Counted from the stretch's first letter, positions 1 to 12,084 are shown. The stretch: DNA of 64,000 nt from Carnegiea gigantea (GCA_029747015.1 JAKOGI010002396.1:1-64000), one strand, 5' to 3'. Notes: generated by a model from the sequence alone, not told the origin. Program-made: numbers and translations.

Positions 1-42
1 CTAGAATCACAGCCAATGCTAACACTATTGGTACAATCATTT
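1..42 (-). CDS. alpha/beta hydrolase, B-type copy, first coding exon (cut by window edge)
   Basis: This is the first 40 coding bases of a membrane-anchored alpha/beta hydrolase running leftwards out of the window. The sequence is identical to the start of the intact gene B2 near 51.5 kb. A pyrimidine-rich acceptor (TTCTTCTTTCAG) ends just before the exon, two bases ahead of the ATG at 40-38. The visible residues begin the N-terminal hydrophobic anchor (MIVPIVLALAVIL). An in-frame upstream ATG at 79-77 exists, but it would place the splice acceptor inside the coding sequence, so I prefer the ATG at 40. Whether the rest of this copy is intact cannot be seen. Confidence 0.7.
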
Positions 43-975
43 CTGAAAGAAGAAGAATTATCACATCTTGTACCCTCATCAAAAAGGCAGCAAGCTCAAC
101 TCAAAACTAGGGTTCCATTAAGAATGGACAACATAAGTCAAGCTAGCTCTATATGAAAACAAATGCCCAATTCTAAGGGCTTGCAGGAAAATTCTTGGCA
201 GGCAGAATCCACAAAGTTTAGCATTATATTAAGCAAAAAACAAGCAACACTGAAGCATCCATTGCCATAAGATTTTTCACCTATCAAGAGCATCAAGAGC
301 CAGGCATCATAATCATAACTACCCTTTAAATTTAAATAAGATCAAAGACAATTAACTGTATCCCCTGAGCTGAGAATGGGAACAATGGTTCATTCTCACT
401 TCAGAATTTACTGCCCAACAAATAAGCTAAAAATCAGAAATAAGATTTCTTTCATCTTTCTTATTGATAAGGTGACTGTTCATAAGTACTTCCCAAAGCT
501 CAAAACTAAAAACCCAACTGAGTAATAAAACATTAATAAGCATCAAGTTTCACAATCAAGCCCTCAAGCAAACACCGAAAGCTGCTCTACTACAGTACAG
601 TCTCCTCCTCACCACTAATAAAGCAACAATATGAAACAAAGACGATAAATTTAAGGAAAGCTTTACAGTTTACAAATAATGCATAAACTGATAGGAAATA
701 AGCTGTACCCATGAAAAACAGCAGCAGTTCTACAATCAGATTTCTGAATCTCTGATTAATTAAGGAAAAGTAGGCATACCCTTTTGCAGAGGGCGACGTA
801 GGCGCAAAAATCAGCCTAAAAGACGAGCAGGAGCAGCAGCAAATGCCCAGATAGTAAAGCAATTGCCACTTTGCCACTTCTTACTGGGCTTGCAGTAGTA
901 GATGCACAATTGACAATTGCTGCAAATTATAAGGTAGACCTGACAATTGATTACCGAAAGGGTGATGATATGTTT
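43..975 (-). promoter_or_regulatory. 5' intron and putative 5' UTR exon of the edge hydrolase gene
   Basis: On the minus strand this stretch runs upstream from the first coding exon. A possible non-coding 5' exon ends at about 780 with a GTATGC donor (AAAAGG|GTATGC) and pairs with the acceptor at 43-45, giving a 5' UTR intron of about 740 bases. The same arrangement is kept base for base at 51,510-52,442. The open frame here has no ATG of its own. No TATA box can be assigned with confidence. Confidence 0.35.
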
Positions 976-1649
976 CTTGTTACAAGACGCTCTTAAATGT
1001 CTTATCTTAACTTAAATTAATCGATTTTATGATTTAAAATCACTAAATTTTTAATAATGGCAACTTATTATGAGTTATAAAGCTCTCATACTCGTTGATT
1101 GTGCTAACAAATACAAATTGACATCTTAATCAAATCAACGTCCTCCACGAAGGCATATCATTTGTGTAATTTTGTAAATATGAAAGGTTATGTATAAAAT
1201 GATGATTTTACACAATTTGTAAATTTTGACATCTTTTCATTTTTCAAGCATGTCGTTTTTTTCCAATTTAATACGTATAATATATATTTTAAATAAAAAC
1301 AAGACACTTAGAAAATGTTTTGTAGCAAGACACTTATCATTTTACTTACCAAAAATAGTAATTTCTTCTGTTTTAAAAACTCATCCCCCATTTTTAATAG
1401 TCCCTCAGTTAAAAAAATAATAAGGTTTATGTGGTTCAAATCACGCTACCGCAATGAATTTATAGACCCAGGTCTAATATATAAGTATTGGACAATTACG
1501 AGTTTACCACTGTTTTTCCTTTTTCTTTGTTTTGGTGCAATTTTTCCTTTTTCTTTTTGGAGGGCCGGAGGCGGGGTTGAGAATCTGGGCCATCGACAAG
1601 TGCAGACAATGGTACGTGTCCAAGTGATGACCGATAAACTACCAACTTT

Positions 1650-1925
1650 GGCTCTGTTCTTTTTGTCGGTAAATCTTAGTTTACTAATTTCAAATCACTT
1701 CACCAACTTCAATAAACAAATACTCACTACAATTTACTTCAATATACTTTCCACTATTTTAACTAACTTCTACCCATCATATAAAAAAAATTCGATCTAC
1801 TTCAACTCACTTCAACTCACTTCAACCCACTTCCACAAAAAATACTCACTTCAATCCATTTCAACCAATCTTAACCAACTTTAATCATTTTTCAACCTAT
1901 ATTTTCCAATAAAAAGAACATTCAT
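1650..1925. mobile_element. MITE-like element with GAAGTGGGTT-type internal repeats (copy 1)
   Basis: About 275 bases begin GGCTCTGTTCTTTTTGTCGG and end with its imperfect inverse (CCAATAAAAAGAACATTC). Inside are many short variants of ACTTCAACCCACTTCA. The element at 29,299-29,632 has the same plan in opposite orientation and a clean TAA target duplication, which identifies this as a degenerate relative of a PIF/Harbinger-type MITE. Confidence 0.55.
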
Positions 1926-2742
1926 TCTTGGGCTTTGATGAAAAACAAAACAAAATTGTGGAAAAAATACGTCTGACTTTGCAGTTGACAGAATTAGGGT
2001 GTAATACAGCAGGCTCCAGCTCCACTTGAAGTTAATGCCATGATAATTATGTGAAGTTAAATTTCAATGAGAGATTTGCTTGAGGAAGTTTGATTTTTTG
2101 GATAAATGTTCTGGAATGTGAAAAATTTGATAGGATGACTTGGAATAGTTGACACCAATGTTAGTGTTTGGGGCTCTAAAAAACAAGTTTAAAATATTTT
2201 AGAATATGTGCAATATGATTGCTAAGTATAGAAATTGAGTGGGAGAGAGAACAAGATGTTATTGTGAAAAAAAGGGTAATCTTGGTATAATTCATTCTTT
2301 GCTTTTGCCAAAAAAATATATTTGTATATTTATACGTAACAAGAAAGATAAAATAAGTACCTAATTATTACTTCACCTTTCATTCACTTTCTATATTTTT
2401 AGTGATTCTTATTTTTTTTAATAGTATTTTTCAAATTATATTTTCAACAAACTAGGGCATCTTTCTATTTGAGTCAAATTCCTCAACCCATGTTGCTGAA
2501 ACACTGTGGTTGAGTGGTTAGAGGCGACTAGTGGCAAGTCAAATTTTTTTTTTTTAAAAAAAAGGTAGAAATACTTTGCTCCTTGTAAGTATAATATTGA
2601 GAACATGTACTCGTACGAGCTACACATGTGAGATATTCACCTTTTTTTTCACTTGTGCTGTAATAACAAAAGTAGTCATACTTTTTCTCTTTACAATTTT
2701 TCTTAGATTTTACTTCCTTATTCATGTATTTGTCCTCTTATG

Positions 2743-3165
2743 GGCGTATACGGTAAAATTAGCTATTTTAGTAATGGTTAGCCGTTTTGGTAGTTGTTAG
2801 CGGTTTTACTAGCGATTAGCTGTGATCCACTAATGGCTAGTGGTTAGCTGTATAATTAGCGATTTAAAATAAATACGTTTAGTCAATGTAGTAATTGAAG
2901 TAGCAGATTTATGTAAAATGACTAAAAATGGTACAATAAACAAAAGTTTTTAGTAAATGAAAAGAAAAATTTTGTGATTTGCAATGCAACCACTAGGTAG
3001 ATGTTCTTAAAAGCTACTTTCATTAGCTTTTGAAAAACACTACACAAACCCCTAGCCGCTGCCTCATTCACTACTTTACCGAACACTTTTAAGTAGTGGT
3101 TCATAGCATTTTGACCACTACAAACCATTAATCTCTACTTCAACTTTTATTACCAAACACAGTTT
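2743..3165. mobile_element. MITE-like element of the GGTTAGCGGTTTT family
   Basis: It runs from a CGGTAAAATTAGC end to a TTACCAAACACAG end, which are imperfect inverses, and is filled with short variants of TAGCGGTTAGC. The same end motifs recur at 18,843-19,267 and 36,117-36,838, which supports a dispersed non-autonomous DNA element. The exact borders are uncertain. Confidence 0.4.
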
Positions 3166-3540
3166 ATATGATTTTGATAATGAGTTTGTTTATAAAAGGT
3201 GAGAAGGTTATTTACTTATTTCCATTTTTTATTTACAATAAGGTTGTTAATCAAATGTGAGAAGTTAAGAGGATTGTAAAGTACAATTATGTCTACTGCT
3301 CATGTAAGTGAGATGATTATTCACGGATGATAATATGCATATTATCTAAGAGTTTGTTTATAAAAGGTATCAATATCATATTCAACCAGCGATATCTTAA
3401 AATTGAAACCCTTTCTTGGAAGTTATTTTAAAAAAACACTGAACATGATGTTAATAAGCTGTACAACTTTTTTTTTAATCAGTTAATTATATATTCAATT
3501 TTCAATATAAATGAAAATAACGTTATCAAGTTGTGGGTAG

Positions 3541-3860
3541 ACCTGGCAAAATTGACCTCAGATCCGAGACCTGAAATCTGAACTGAACAATTCGGACCCA
3601 GACCTGACATTCGAAATAGGCTCACTCGAAACCCGAATTGACCCGAACCAAACCATACCGACCCGAAATCTTCTACAAAGTTGCCGTTTTTTTTTTTTTA
3701 CATGAGAAGCGTATTGGACAAAAAATTAGTTGACATATTGTCGATCCGAACTGAAGTTTACTCGATCCAAACCGAACTGACCCAAAATATTGCTTAACCC
3801 GAAACATGACCTAATCTAAATTTAACCCGACCTATAACTAAACTGAATAACTTATTTGCT
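3541..3860. repeat. degenerate ACCCGAA-rich dispersed repeat
   Basis: Many variants of GACCCGAAC in one strand sense. Related stretches lie at 5,540-5,800 (and its copy at 55,040-55,300), 40,000-40,240 and, in reverse sense, 39,290-39,500. The pattern is common in plant dispersed elements; I see no coding capacity or defined ends. Confidence 0.5.
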
Positions 3861-4439
3861 AAGTCTAGTTATAGGACTGGAGTTATGGGAAGAGGGAGGG
3901 AATTACTTCCTGTTAGAATAATTCTCTCTAGCTGTTTTTAACTAGTTCAAACAATAAGAGTCGACAAATATTGTATCTCTTGAATAATTAGGATGACCAC
4001 TCAAACAAATTCTATTTAAATTAAATTAAATGATGGCTTTGTAATTATTTCATATTTAATTTTCAATTGCAAATTAATTAAATTAAATTTGTTTCCATTG
4101 GGTGGTGGAATCACTTTATATTCCTCCTTAGCAGGCATGCCCAAAGGGGTAGCCATTTTTCTTGTGTTAACAGAGTTTTGCCACAAATGCAAGAGTCCCT
4201 TGAGCCTTTACTAGCTTATGAGTGTCATACAAATTCTTCCTGTCTCGCATTCAAAAATTATTGGGGCAAAGGAATCACAAACTTGAAACCATTTTCTTCT
4301 CTTTTTTTTTCTCTTTTTGTTTTAAAATGAAACTCTAGAAAACGAAGGTAATGCAAGTCTTTTTCCCATATATTTTAATGGAAATTGCGTTGCCTTAATT
4401 AAATTTTTATTACCCCCAAAAAAAAAATAACTAAAGGCG

Positions 4440-5000
4440 TAAATAAACTAAGCCTGCTCACTGAGTCTTGGAGCTTGGTCGGGCTTGAGCTAAACTCCTG
4501 GATTAAACGCTTAATCAGCTGAGTATGAGCTTAGCATGGTTTAGCTTGGTTGAGTTCTATTTGATTCAATGTGTTCATTGTTTTTTACTTGAATGTTTGT
4601 GTGAAAATTAGAGAGTATATATGAAATACGGATCAGTGACTTAACTCAACTTGGTTCAGTTTGGTCTTATTTACTTCAGATTTTTTTTTTTTTTTTCCAA
4701 ATGCTTCTGTAGGGAGCATGAAGTGACAACTAGGATCAACAAATTTTGTTCCAACCCTTACGTTTTGAATTAAAGACAAAAAATTTAAGATTTAACTTTG
4801 ATTGCAGCATTAGATTTGGAAACTTTTTGAACAAAAATAAACAAAGAGGGAAGATCGAGCTGATCGAGGCTAAGTTGCTCAAGGTGTATCCGAGCCATAC
4901 CTGAGCCTAAAACGTACAAGCTAGGTAAGCTTTGAGCCGAGTTCACATTTGATTGAGCCGAAAAGCCTGGACAGCTTGGGCTCGACTTGGTTACACCCCT
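4440..5000. repeat. degenerate GAGCTTGG/GAGCTCGG-rich element remnant
   Basis: Dense in variants of GAGCTTGGCTCGAGC and ending GGCTCGACTTGGTTACACCCCTA, a terminus typical of a dispersed plant element family. The paired start is not clear. The stretch is copied at 53,935-54,500. A relative of the other end (TAGGGTGTAATA...) lies at 47,410. It is followed by long C and A homopolymers (5,030-5,230), which differ in length between the two copies. Confidence 0.4.
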
Positions 5001-5799
5001 AGTCCCATCATATATGGCAGTGCCTTATCTCCCCCCTCCACCCCCCCCAAAAAAAATGAAGCACTCCAATGAAATTAAGATGATTTTGGGAATCCAGGCC
5101 CCCCCCAAAAAAAAAAAAAAAAAAGAGGGGAGATTGTGCCTTTAGACTACCTCATAGGTACTTCTAAACGTATGTTGTAATATTGAAATCCCCCCCCCCC
5201 CCCCAAAAAGCTTTTTTTTTTTTTTTTGATTGAGAGGCAGAACAAGTTTCAACATAGTTAAAACAAATGCATAATAATTGATTACTAAAACACAATTTCT
5301 CTAATTATTGTCGACATGTTTGTACATTGATAAACTTTCTTCATTTCTCCGAAGCACTTAGCGAGTTCTTAAGAAAATACCATTCAATGATGGCTTAAAG
5401 TTGTTCTGCAGGGTAAGAGAAAACCAGAGTAAATTAAACCTGTTACTTAAAAAAACTAGTTTCTCATCTTGTGTGCCATGCAAAGGAAAAACTATATCGA
5501 CGATACATTGTGGTACTTAACAAGATGTGTAAACAATGTAGGTTTGACAAAACTGACTCGAAATGCGAACCAAACGATCCAAATTCATACCCGACCCAAC
5601 ATCTGAAATATGCTCACTTGAAAGTGGACCCGAAATTTTTTATAAAGTTGCTTATTTTTGCATGACAAGCATATTGGACCAAAAATTAGGTGACCCGAAA
5701 TCGATCCGAACTGAAGTTCACCCGACCCAAACCGAATCGAATGACCTGACCCAAACTTAACCCGACCCATACCCGAATCGAATGACCCATTTGCTAGGG

Positions 5800-7665
5800 C
5801 TAAAACCATGGAGAACTTGTACAATACTCACAACCCATTGATAAGATCTTGTTTTACAATAACTAGGAAGATCAGGTTTTTCTATTTGCAACACATCTTG
5901 CCCTATTTTACAAATTTGATTGTGTTCCAACTCCACCAAAGTTCAAAGTAGCTAGCATTAATTGGCCTTTTGATAAGCTGCAGTCATTTCATGATGGAAG
6001 ACAACATAAATATGATATTAATATTTTTAAGAGCAAAACTGTACAAGAACAAGAGCTACGGATGACGATTGCGTTTGCCGTGCTAGTTTCGCAGCAAAAT
6101 AATTGATTCCAGAATCTCTATCCAAACAAGCATTTGCCTCCCCTCTATGAAGTTAACGGTATTCAATGGTCTTTAATCCAAGATATATGTAATCAGCCTG
6201 AGACCTAATATATCCAACACTTCAGTGTTAACCACTAGGCTAATCCCTCATTGGTTAATCCGGGATATAATCTAATCAACCTTTCAACAACTTATAGAGA
6301 AGACTATTTCTAATTCTCTCACCATCTAGTTGACCCCCCCAAAAAAGAAACCCCTCAGTCGATAATTCACGAATTCAAAATGTAGCCGAACCACGACGAA
6401 ACGGCTACATTGAAAAGGTTTTAGAATTGGGCGAACTGCGTTTTCATGCTGCGAAAGCCACAATATGGAACACAATTGTCGTATTAGACAACGGAAACCG
6501 AAATTACGACCGAAATCACATTTCAATCCTTGGCCGATGTACATGGATATCGATGAAATTGAAATTTGGTATTTCACAATGTTGTGGTCCAGCACGTGAT
6601 TCCTAAAATTCCAGTGCAGTCCTTACGGCACAACAAATGCTTTCATGTTGTTGCCTCTAAAAGCAAGCACCATTTGGCTATTGGTTAAGTCTACAAATCT
6701 TTCGACAGAAAGGTATAAACATTTGGTATCCACCGTAAAGACACATCTCAACTGTACGACAAAGGAATAATAAGATACCATAATTATTATCTCCACTCCA
6801 CTGCTGCAGAGCACCTTGTGAGAGAGATAGGAATGAAATTGAATTCCAATCAAAAGCAGGACTATATGGGTTCATGAGACAACTGAGACATGGGCATCGT
6901 AGATTTATTTTATGCTTTAGTGGAATCAGATTATTTTTGAGTCTGATATTCATATAGTTCGATTAGGGTTCAGATCGTTCACGTTCGATTCACATTGGGT
7001 CAACTCATTATAGATCAAGTTTGAATTGGGTTGAGTCATTTTAGGTGTTGATCATTTTAGCTCACGCTAGATTGTAGGGTCGATTTGACTATGGGTTGCA
7101 TTTAGGGATATCAGTGTTGGATGAATTCAATGCAAATACAATTCAATCGAAGACAAAATTATTCGATTGAAATCCGAAAAAAAAAATTATTCGATTCAAG
7201 TCCGTGAAACAAAATTTGAATTCTACTCCGAACTAATCTGATTTGGAGGAAGATCCACCTGATTCGATTAGCATACGATCTGATTACTTTTTTAACAATA
7301 TCACCATTTTTGAATTGAAAAAAAATCTTAATATCCTAACTGTAGAAAAATCTGCATAAGGTTCGTCCTCTCTCACACACTGTTTGGGAGAAGATTTGTC
7401 TACAACTAACACGCTTAACTATGGAGTTCTTCAGAGTAGACTCCTCGAAAAGGAAGATGCAACTTGGGTGATATGAGTAGTCATTTTGAATCTTTTAAGT
7501 CACACTTAGGTTATTACACGTTCGAAGTACTGGTTTAACCTCATGCTTCCCCGGTTTCGTGATCTCCGACGCCGGTAGATCAGAATGGTTCAGATTTTGG
7601 TTGGAATCGTTCTCTATTAAGGAATACTGTGCAATATTTATTTGTATTATTTTTGATAATTTCCC
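5800..7665. other. intergenic, no recognisable feature
   Basis: No supported gene. Several antisense open frames of 60-91 codons at 5.76-6.95 kb match no family I know and lack typical codon structure. From 6,960 to 7,300 the sequence is a degenerate GATTCGATT/GGGTTGAGTCA repeat. Confidence 0.6.
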
Positions 7666-7745
7666 CAAGTGCCGTGTACACCAAGGATTAGTGTTAGGGT
7701 TGTATCTCTTGTATATTTAAACAACATGCATGGCAATGAGAAGGT

Positions 7746-9000
7746 TGTTGCACCTATATTTGTCCTCATTTTAGCCCCCACTTGATCCATTTTTCTCATG
7801 GTTTTCATGCTGAATTTAGGTGAGCAAGGGTCAAATTGACTTCCTTTGGTTCGATTATGCTTATAAGTGATTTATCTTGCTTTCAGTAGAAATCTTCGCG
7901 TTTTGACAGAAAGGGGAACTTTAAAGATAGATTACAAGGAGAATAGAGGTCGAACGAAGCCCCGGGAACGAAGGCGAGCTAGGAAGAAGAGGGCACAGCT
8001 ATGCAACAGGATAGGTACGACCGTGCAATGAAGGCCGCCGCAGCGCACGGGTGGCACGGCCATACGCACAGGCGTGCGTGGTGGCCGTGCGCGCACGATT
8101 TAAGTGATTTTTCGGCCAGTTATTTCAAGGGGCTCTTCTCTGGATTCTTGGGGGGCGATTTAGGGTTCCTCCTCATGCTCCCAAACCTCGTTAGGGGATG
8201 AATAAAGTAGTGTAATTAGGTTAGATTAGGTGATTAATTTTGATTCAAGCTTGTGGATTCGTTCTTTAATTCAATCAAGCATATGTTTTCTCCCCTCTTT
8301 CTCTCTCTTATTTTGTGTATTTAAGTTCATGTTTTGTTTATATGCTTTTGTGATGTTTAGTGGTTAGATTGTGTTGCTTTGATTGTAATTAGCCTCTTGA
8401 TAGCTAATTGATCCTATTCTAGGCCTTCACCCATCTTGTTTATGCTAGACTTTAGGGTTTTCTTTCACACCCACCATGTGTTCGATGAATTGCTTGAAAG
8501 AGCTTTCGTCCGTATTTTGGGGCAATTGACTTATGCTGAAAAGTAAGGTTGATTGTCTAGTGTGGATAGAATGAATAGCTGGGATTGGGATATGAAAATA
8601 ATCTCGATCGCTAGCTAGGTCAAGGGTTGTCAATCTTGTAGTTTAATTGAGCTAACCCCATGAAAATAGGTGGTTAGAACAATTAGAATAGCCTAAGACC
8701 CTTGGGAGAGGGATTAGGTAGTCATTAATGACGCAACCAATAATCCTTGAATGATAGCATAATTTAGGAAGGTGAGGGTTTGACTTGATTATTTGTTTTT
8801 ATCTCGGGTTTAATCATAATTGAAGTCTTTTATTTGTTTTAATAGTTTAGTTCTACTTTCTATCCCCTTTTGTTTTGCCGAACTTGAGACGCTTTAGTTA
8901 GTTCTGGTACTTGAAAATGTAACTCCCTGTGGATGACACCCTGAGTACTCAACGATGCACCTTACACTTGGGGTCTATAAATATTAAAACTTCCCTAACA
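7746..9000 (+). mobile_element. solo LTR of an Athila-like family nested in the Copia 5' LTR (copy 1)
   Basis: It starts TGTTGCACC and ends CCCTAACA, the same TG...CTAACA ends as the LTRs of the element at 21,830-27,534. The two share long stretches of similar sequence, such as the block around TAGCCTCTTGATAGCTAATTG and the ACACCCTGAGTACTCAACGAT region. The flanking 5-mers are AAGGT and AAGGG, a near-perfect target duplication. No internal region follows, so it is a solo LTR. A GC-rich hairpin lies at 8,054-8,090. The open frame at 8,001-8,201 is just LTR sequence. Confidence 0.85.
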
Positions 9001-9073
9001 AAGGGAAAGCAGCCACGCATTAGGCACAACACAATCTGTCTTCCAAAGCTCTCTATTATTGCAGTTTGTTCAA

Positions 9074-9084
9074 GGTATCAGAGC
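9074..9084 (+). other. primer-binding site, initiator tRNA-Met type
   Basis: GGTATCAGAGC directly follows the 5' LTR end. This is the usual primer site of plant Copia elements and fixes the element's orientation and internal start. Confidence 0.8.
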
Positions 9085-9106
9085 AATACCATTGAATATC
9101 ACAAGC

Positions 9107-10136
9107 ATGACTAAATTTGTTATTGAAACTCACTCCCCATACTACCTTCATCCTTTACCTTCATCCTGTGGAAGGGCTAGGCGTGTTGATAATAGCTATG
9201 ATTTTCGATGGGGAAAACCTACGACCTCTAGGAGACGGCAATTAGAACAGCCTTAAAAGCAAAGAACAAACTTGGATTCATCGATAAAACTGTAACAAAA
9301 CCCACTGTAGCCGAAGGACAAGATCCAAGAGAACTACAAGCATGGGAGATGGTGAAGTCGATGATCTCTTCCTGTATCATCAATATTATTGACCCAAAAC
9401 TACGAACACGTGTAGCATATGCTAAGGGTGCCCAAGCTATGTAGACCAATTTGAAGAAAAGATATGACGTGGCCAATGCTTCGAAAATCCACCAGTTGAA
9501 AGCAAGCATAGCGGCGTGCAAATAAGGAAGTCTCGATGTTGTTGAATTTTACTCCAAACTTTTGAGCTTATGGAGTGAATTAGAAAATTGTGTCAAAATC
9601 CCACACTGTACGTGCACTGGATGCAAGTGTGGAGCAACAAAGACGGAAGGAAAAAAAATCACATTAGTTCTTGATGGGGCTAAATGATGTCTATACTCAC
9701 ATATTAGAAATCAAATTCTTGCAATGGAGCGACTTCCGTCTCTTGATAGAATATTCAATATAGTGCTTCAGAGGAAAATCACAAGACCATGATGCTCATG
9801 AGAGATGAGCAGCATGAATTAGCCGCTACCATTGTCATGAACCATGGTAATAAGAGGCAGCAAACTGTGACTGAAAAGGGCTCTTGCAAACACTGTGGAA
9901 AGTTCGGGTATGAAAAAACAATTGCTTCGAGCTTGTCGGGTATCGAGCGAATTGGGGCACCTACGGAAAAGGCAAAGGCTGATGACGTACATCACGGGGA
10001 GGAAGAATTGGTGGCTGAGGTCGAGAGGCAGGCGTCCAAGCGATCTGCATGCAGCAGCAAACAGCGAAACAAAACAGAGTGCAGCAGCAGGTCACGAAGA
10101 CAGCGAGTGTTCGAGGTAGCCAAGGTTCACCAGTGA
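9107..10136 (+). pseudogene. Copia Gag remnant
   Basis: Reading begins at an ATG at 9,107. After a frameshift near 9,240 it follows a Copia-type Gag: a WEMVKSMI segment, a stop in place of a residue at about 9,440, then LKKRYDV, a second stop near 9,520, and the typical WSELENCVKIPHCTCTGC stretch near 9,570. A retroviral-type zinc knuckle is visible near 9,885 (CKHCGKFGYEK) but lacks its expected last part. At least four stops or frame changes are present. This copy also lacks 15 bases at about 9,640 that the other copy keeps. Confidence 0.8.
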
Positions 10137-10203
10137 GTAGGTTCAGCTCATTCTGAGCCTCATCGAGTCATCCAAACCTAGATACGAAAAGCTCTCGGGT
10201 AAT

Positions 10204-11510
10204 TTGCCCTGGATTCTTAATATCACGGCATCAAACCATATGATAGGCGACTTGAAGGCTCTTGAGGAATTTGAGTCCAGTTGGATTACCAGATGGTGTA
10301 GTCAAGATGGCAAGTTTACAAGGGACTATCAATTTGAGTCCAAAAATCAAATTGACAAAAGTTTTGTATGTTCCGAATTTCGCTTGCAACTTAATCTCAA
10401 TTTCTCAATTAAATAGAGAATTAAAATGCACTGTGATTTATAATGATATTATTTGTGTGATACCAGACCGCATCTCAAGGAGCCTGATTGGAGTGGGTGA
10501 AGAAAAAGGAGGGGTCTTTTGGTTCAAGGAAATTGATATCTCAAGTGCTAGGATAAAAGTAGTGGACTCCGGTACTTTATGCCATAAGTGGCTTGGACAG
10601 CCTCAAGACAAGTTCTTTCTTTGCTTCAAGACAAGTTCTTTCTTTGCGTCCTAAGAGTTTAGGTGTTTTTGATACAGTTACAAATAAAGAGAACCATCCT
10701 TGTGATATTTATTGGTTTTAGGGCAAAGCAAACTCATAGTTTGTTTAACATTAGTGAAAGTAAGGCTGAGGATTTATTTGAAATCATACATTGTGACATT
10801 TGGGTGGTTATAGGGTACCTTCCTTTTGTGGTGCATACTACTTCTTAACCGTTGTGGATGATACGAGTAGAGGTGTGTGGGTGTTCTTGATGAAAGAAAC
10901 GGGGGAAGTGGCAACCTTATTATAAAGTTTCGTGGCTTTGGTGAAAAATCAATTTGGCAAGAATGCGAAAATAATTCGAAGTGACACCGAACTTAGTTTA
11001 AGAAGGGCCCTTTGCTTGAGTTCTATTCCGAAAATTAAATTTTATATGAAACTAGTTACACTGACACTCCTCGGCAAAATGGTCGGGTGAAGCAAAAGCA
11101 TCATCATATCTTGAACGCTGTTAGAGCTCTACGCTTTCAGGCTCACTTACCCAAATCTTTTTGGAGTGAGTGTGTGCTAACTATTGCATTTGTGATAAAT
11201 CAAACTCCTAGTAAGTTACTCAATGGTCAAACACCTTATGGAAGTCTTGTATGGTGTTAAACCCAATTTTGATCAAATGAACGTGTTGGGGTGTCATTGT
11301 TATGCTCACTTAAGGCCAAAGTCAAAGGACAAATTTGTACCCCGTGGTAGAAAGTGTGTATTCATTGGGTTTCCTTATGGAAAGAAGGGTTGGAAGGTGC
11401 TTGATTTGGAGTCCAAAGAAATATTCATTAGTAGAGACGTTGTATTCTATGAAGATATTTTCCCTTATTGCTCTTTTAATGATACAAAGGCAGACAACAC
11501 ACACACATAG
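10204..11510 (+). pseudogene. Copia protease/integrase remnant
   Basis: The first part is read in two frames: a WILNITASNHMIGD segment like the protease region, then VLYVPNFACNLISIS. The GAG-pre-integrase motif is reduced to LCHKWLGQ near 10,580. The integrase core from 10,780 to 11,220 is split by many stops, although IHCDIW and the region around PRQNGR are still recognisable. The last 95 codons (11,223-11,510) are open and match the Copia integrase C-terminal region (LGCHCYAHLRPKSKDKF, then KCVFIGF). It is not functional. Confidence 0.8.
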
Positions 11511-12084
11511 GTAATACCCTTGGAGACTTTGTTTGATGACAGAGATTTTCATTCCTTAGGTGCAATGGACCATCGAGTCCAAGGGAGGGAGCAACACATC
11601 CTCAATCTGGCCTAGCCCATGAAACAAGGACATCGAATGTTGGCGCATCCTCCACTGATGCTGAGCCAGCCCATGAAGCCTCACCTGACATTGCAGCAAA
11701 CTCTAGGCTCTCCAATGACAAAGTGCATGCTAGGCCAACGACAAGGGGAGCGAGGATGGATCATCCACTTAGCTCAATCAGGCCAGCATGTTTGAACCAT
11801 AAGTGTGGGCCAGTGCTGAAGGCAACACTCCATTGGATCAAGCTCGCAGGACCACGAGAGACCAATGGCCACTTGATGGACTACGTTTGCTCTAGTACAA
11901 GATTTCTTGACCCCTCCTTTCTACACGTATCTTCAGCAACCTCTTCAGGTATCCTGTATCCCTTAGCAAATTTTATTACATGTGATAAATTTTCTCATGC
12001 TCATCGTGGTTTCCTAGCTGCTAATGCAAAAGTTATTGAGCCCACGTACTATAAAGAAGTGGCTACAGATCTCAACTAGAAGAA
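11511..12084 (+). pseudogene. Copia integrase-RT linker remnant
   Basis: This stretch joins the integrase C-terminal region to the reverse transcriptase. It is partly open (11,723-12,079), with low-complexity Ser/Thr/Ala-rich content and a recognisable GFLAANAKVIEPTYYKEV segment at its end, as found just before the Copia RT. A stop (TAG) interrupts it at 12,077-12,079, eight bases before the inserted MITE. Confidence 0.7.

Larger units (their letters stand above)
2030..4318. other. block unique to duplication copy 1
   Basis: About 2.3 kb with no counterpart in the other duplication copy, where only about 330 unrelated bases lie between the same flanks (53,487-53,818). It contains a MITE-like repeat (2,743-3,165) and a degenerate ACCCGAA-rich repeat (3,541-3,860). 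I see no gene in it. The open frames at 2.4-3.1 kb are short and AT-rich and match no family I know. Confidence 0.7.

Noticed and set aside
590..877. 95-codon antisense frame (also 52,057-52,344)
   Set aside because: No ATG start. It overlaps the putative 5' UTR exon and intron of the B-type hydrolase, and joined to the coding exon it would be out of frame.
1315..1884. 189-codon open frame (and 195-codon counterpart at 52,782-53,369)
   Set aside because: It runs through a MITE-like repeat. The composition is AT-rich low complexity, and the two copies differ by many amino-acid changes and in their ends, with no family resemblance.
6180..6270. Possible second tRNA-derived SINE on the minus strand (TAGCCTAGTGGTTAAC)
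   Set aside because: The A-box-like motif is good, but no convincing B box or tail follows.
8001..8201. 66-codon GC-rich frame (also 57,499-57,699)
   Set aside because: It lies inside the solo LTR and covers the GC-rich hairpin. There is no coding signal.
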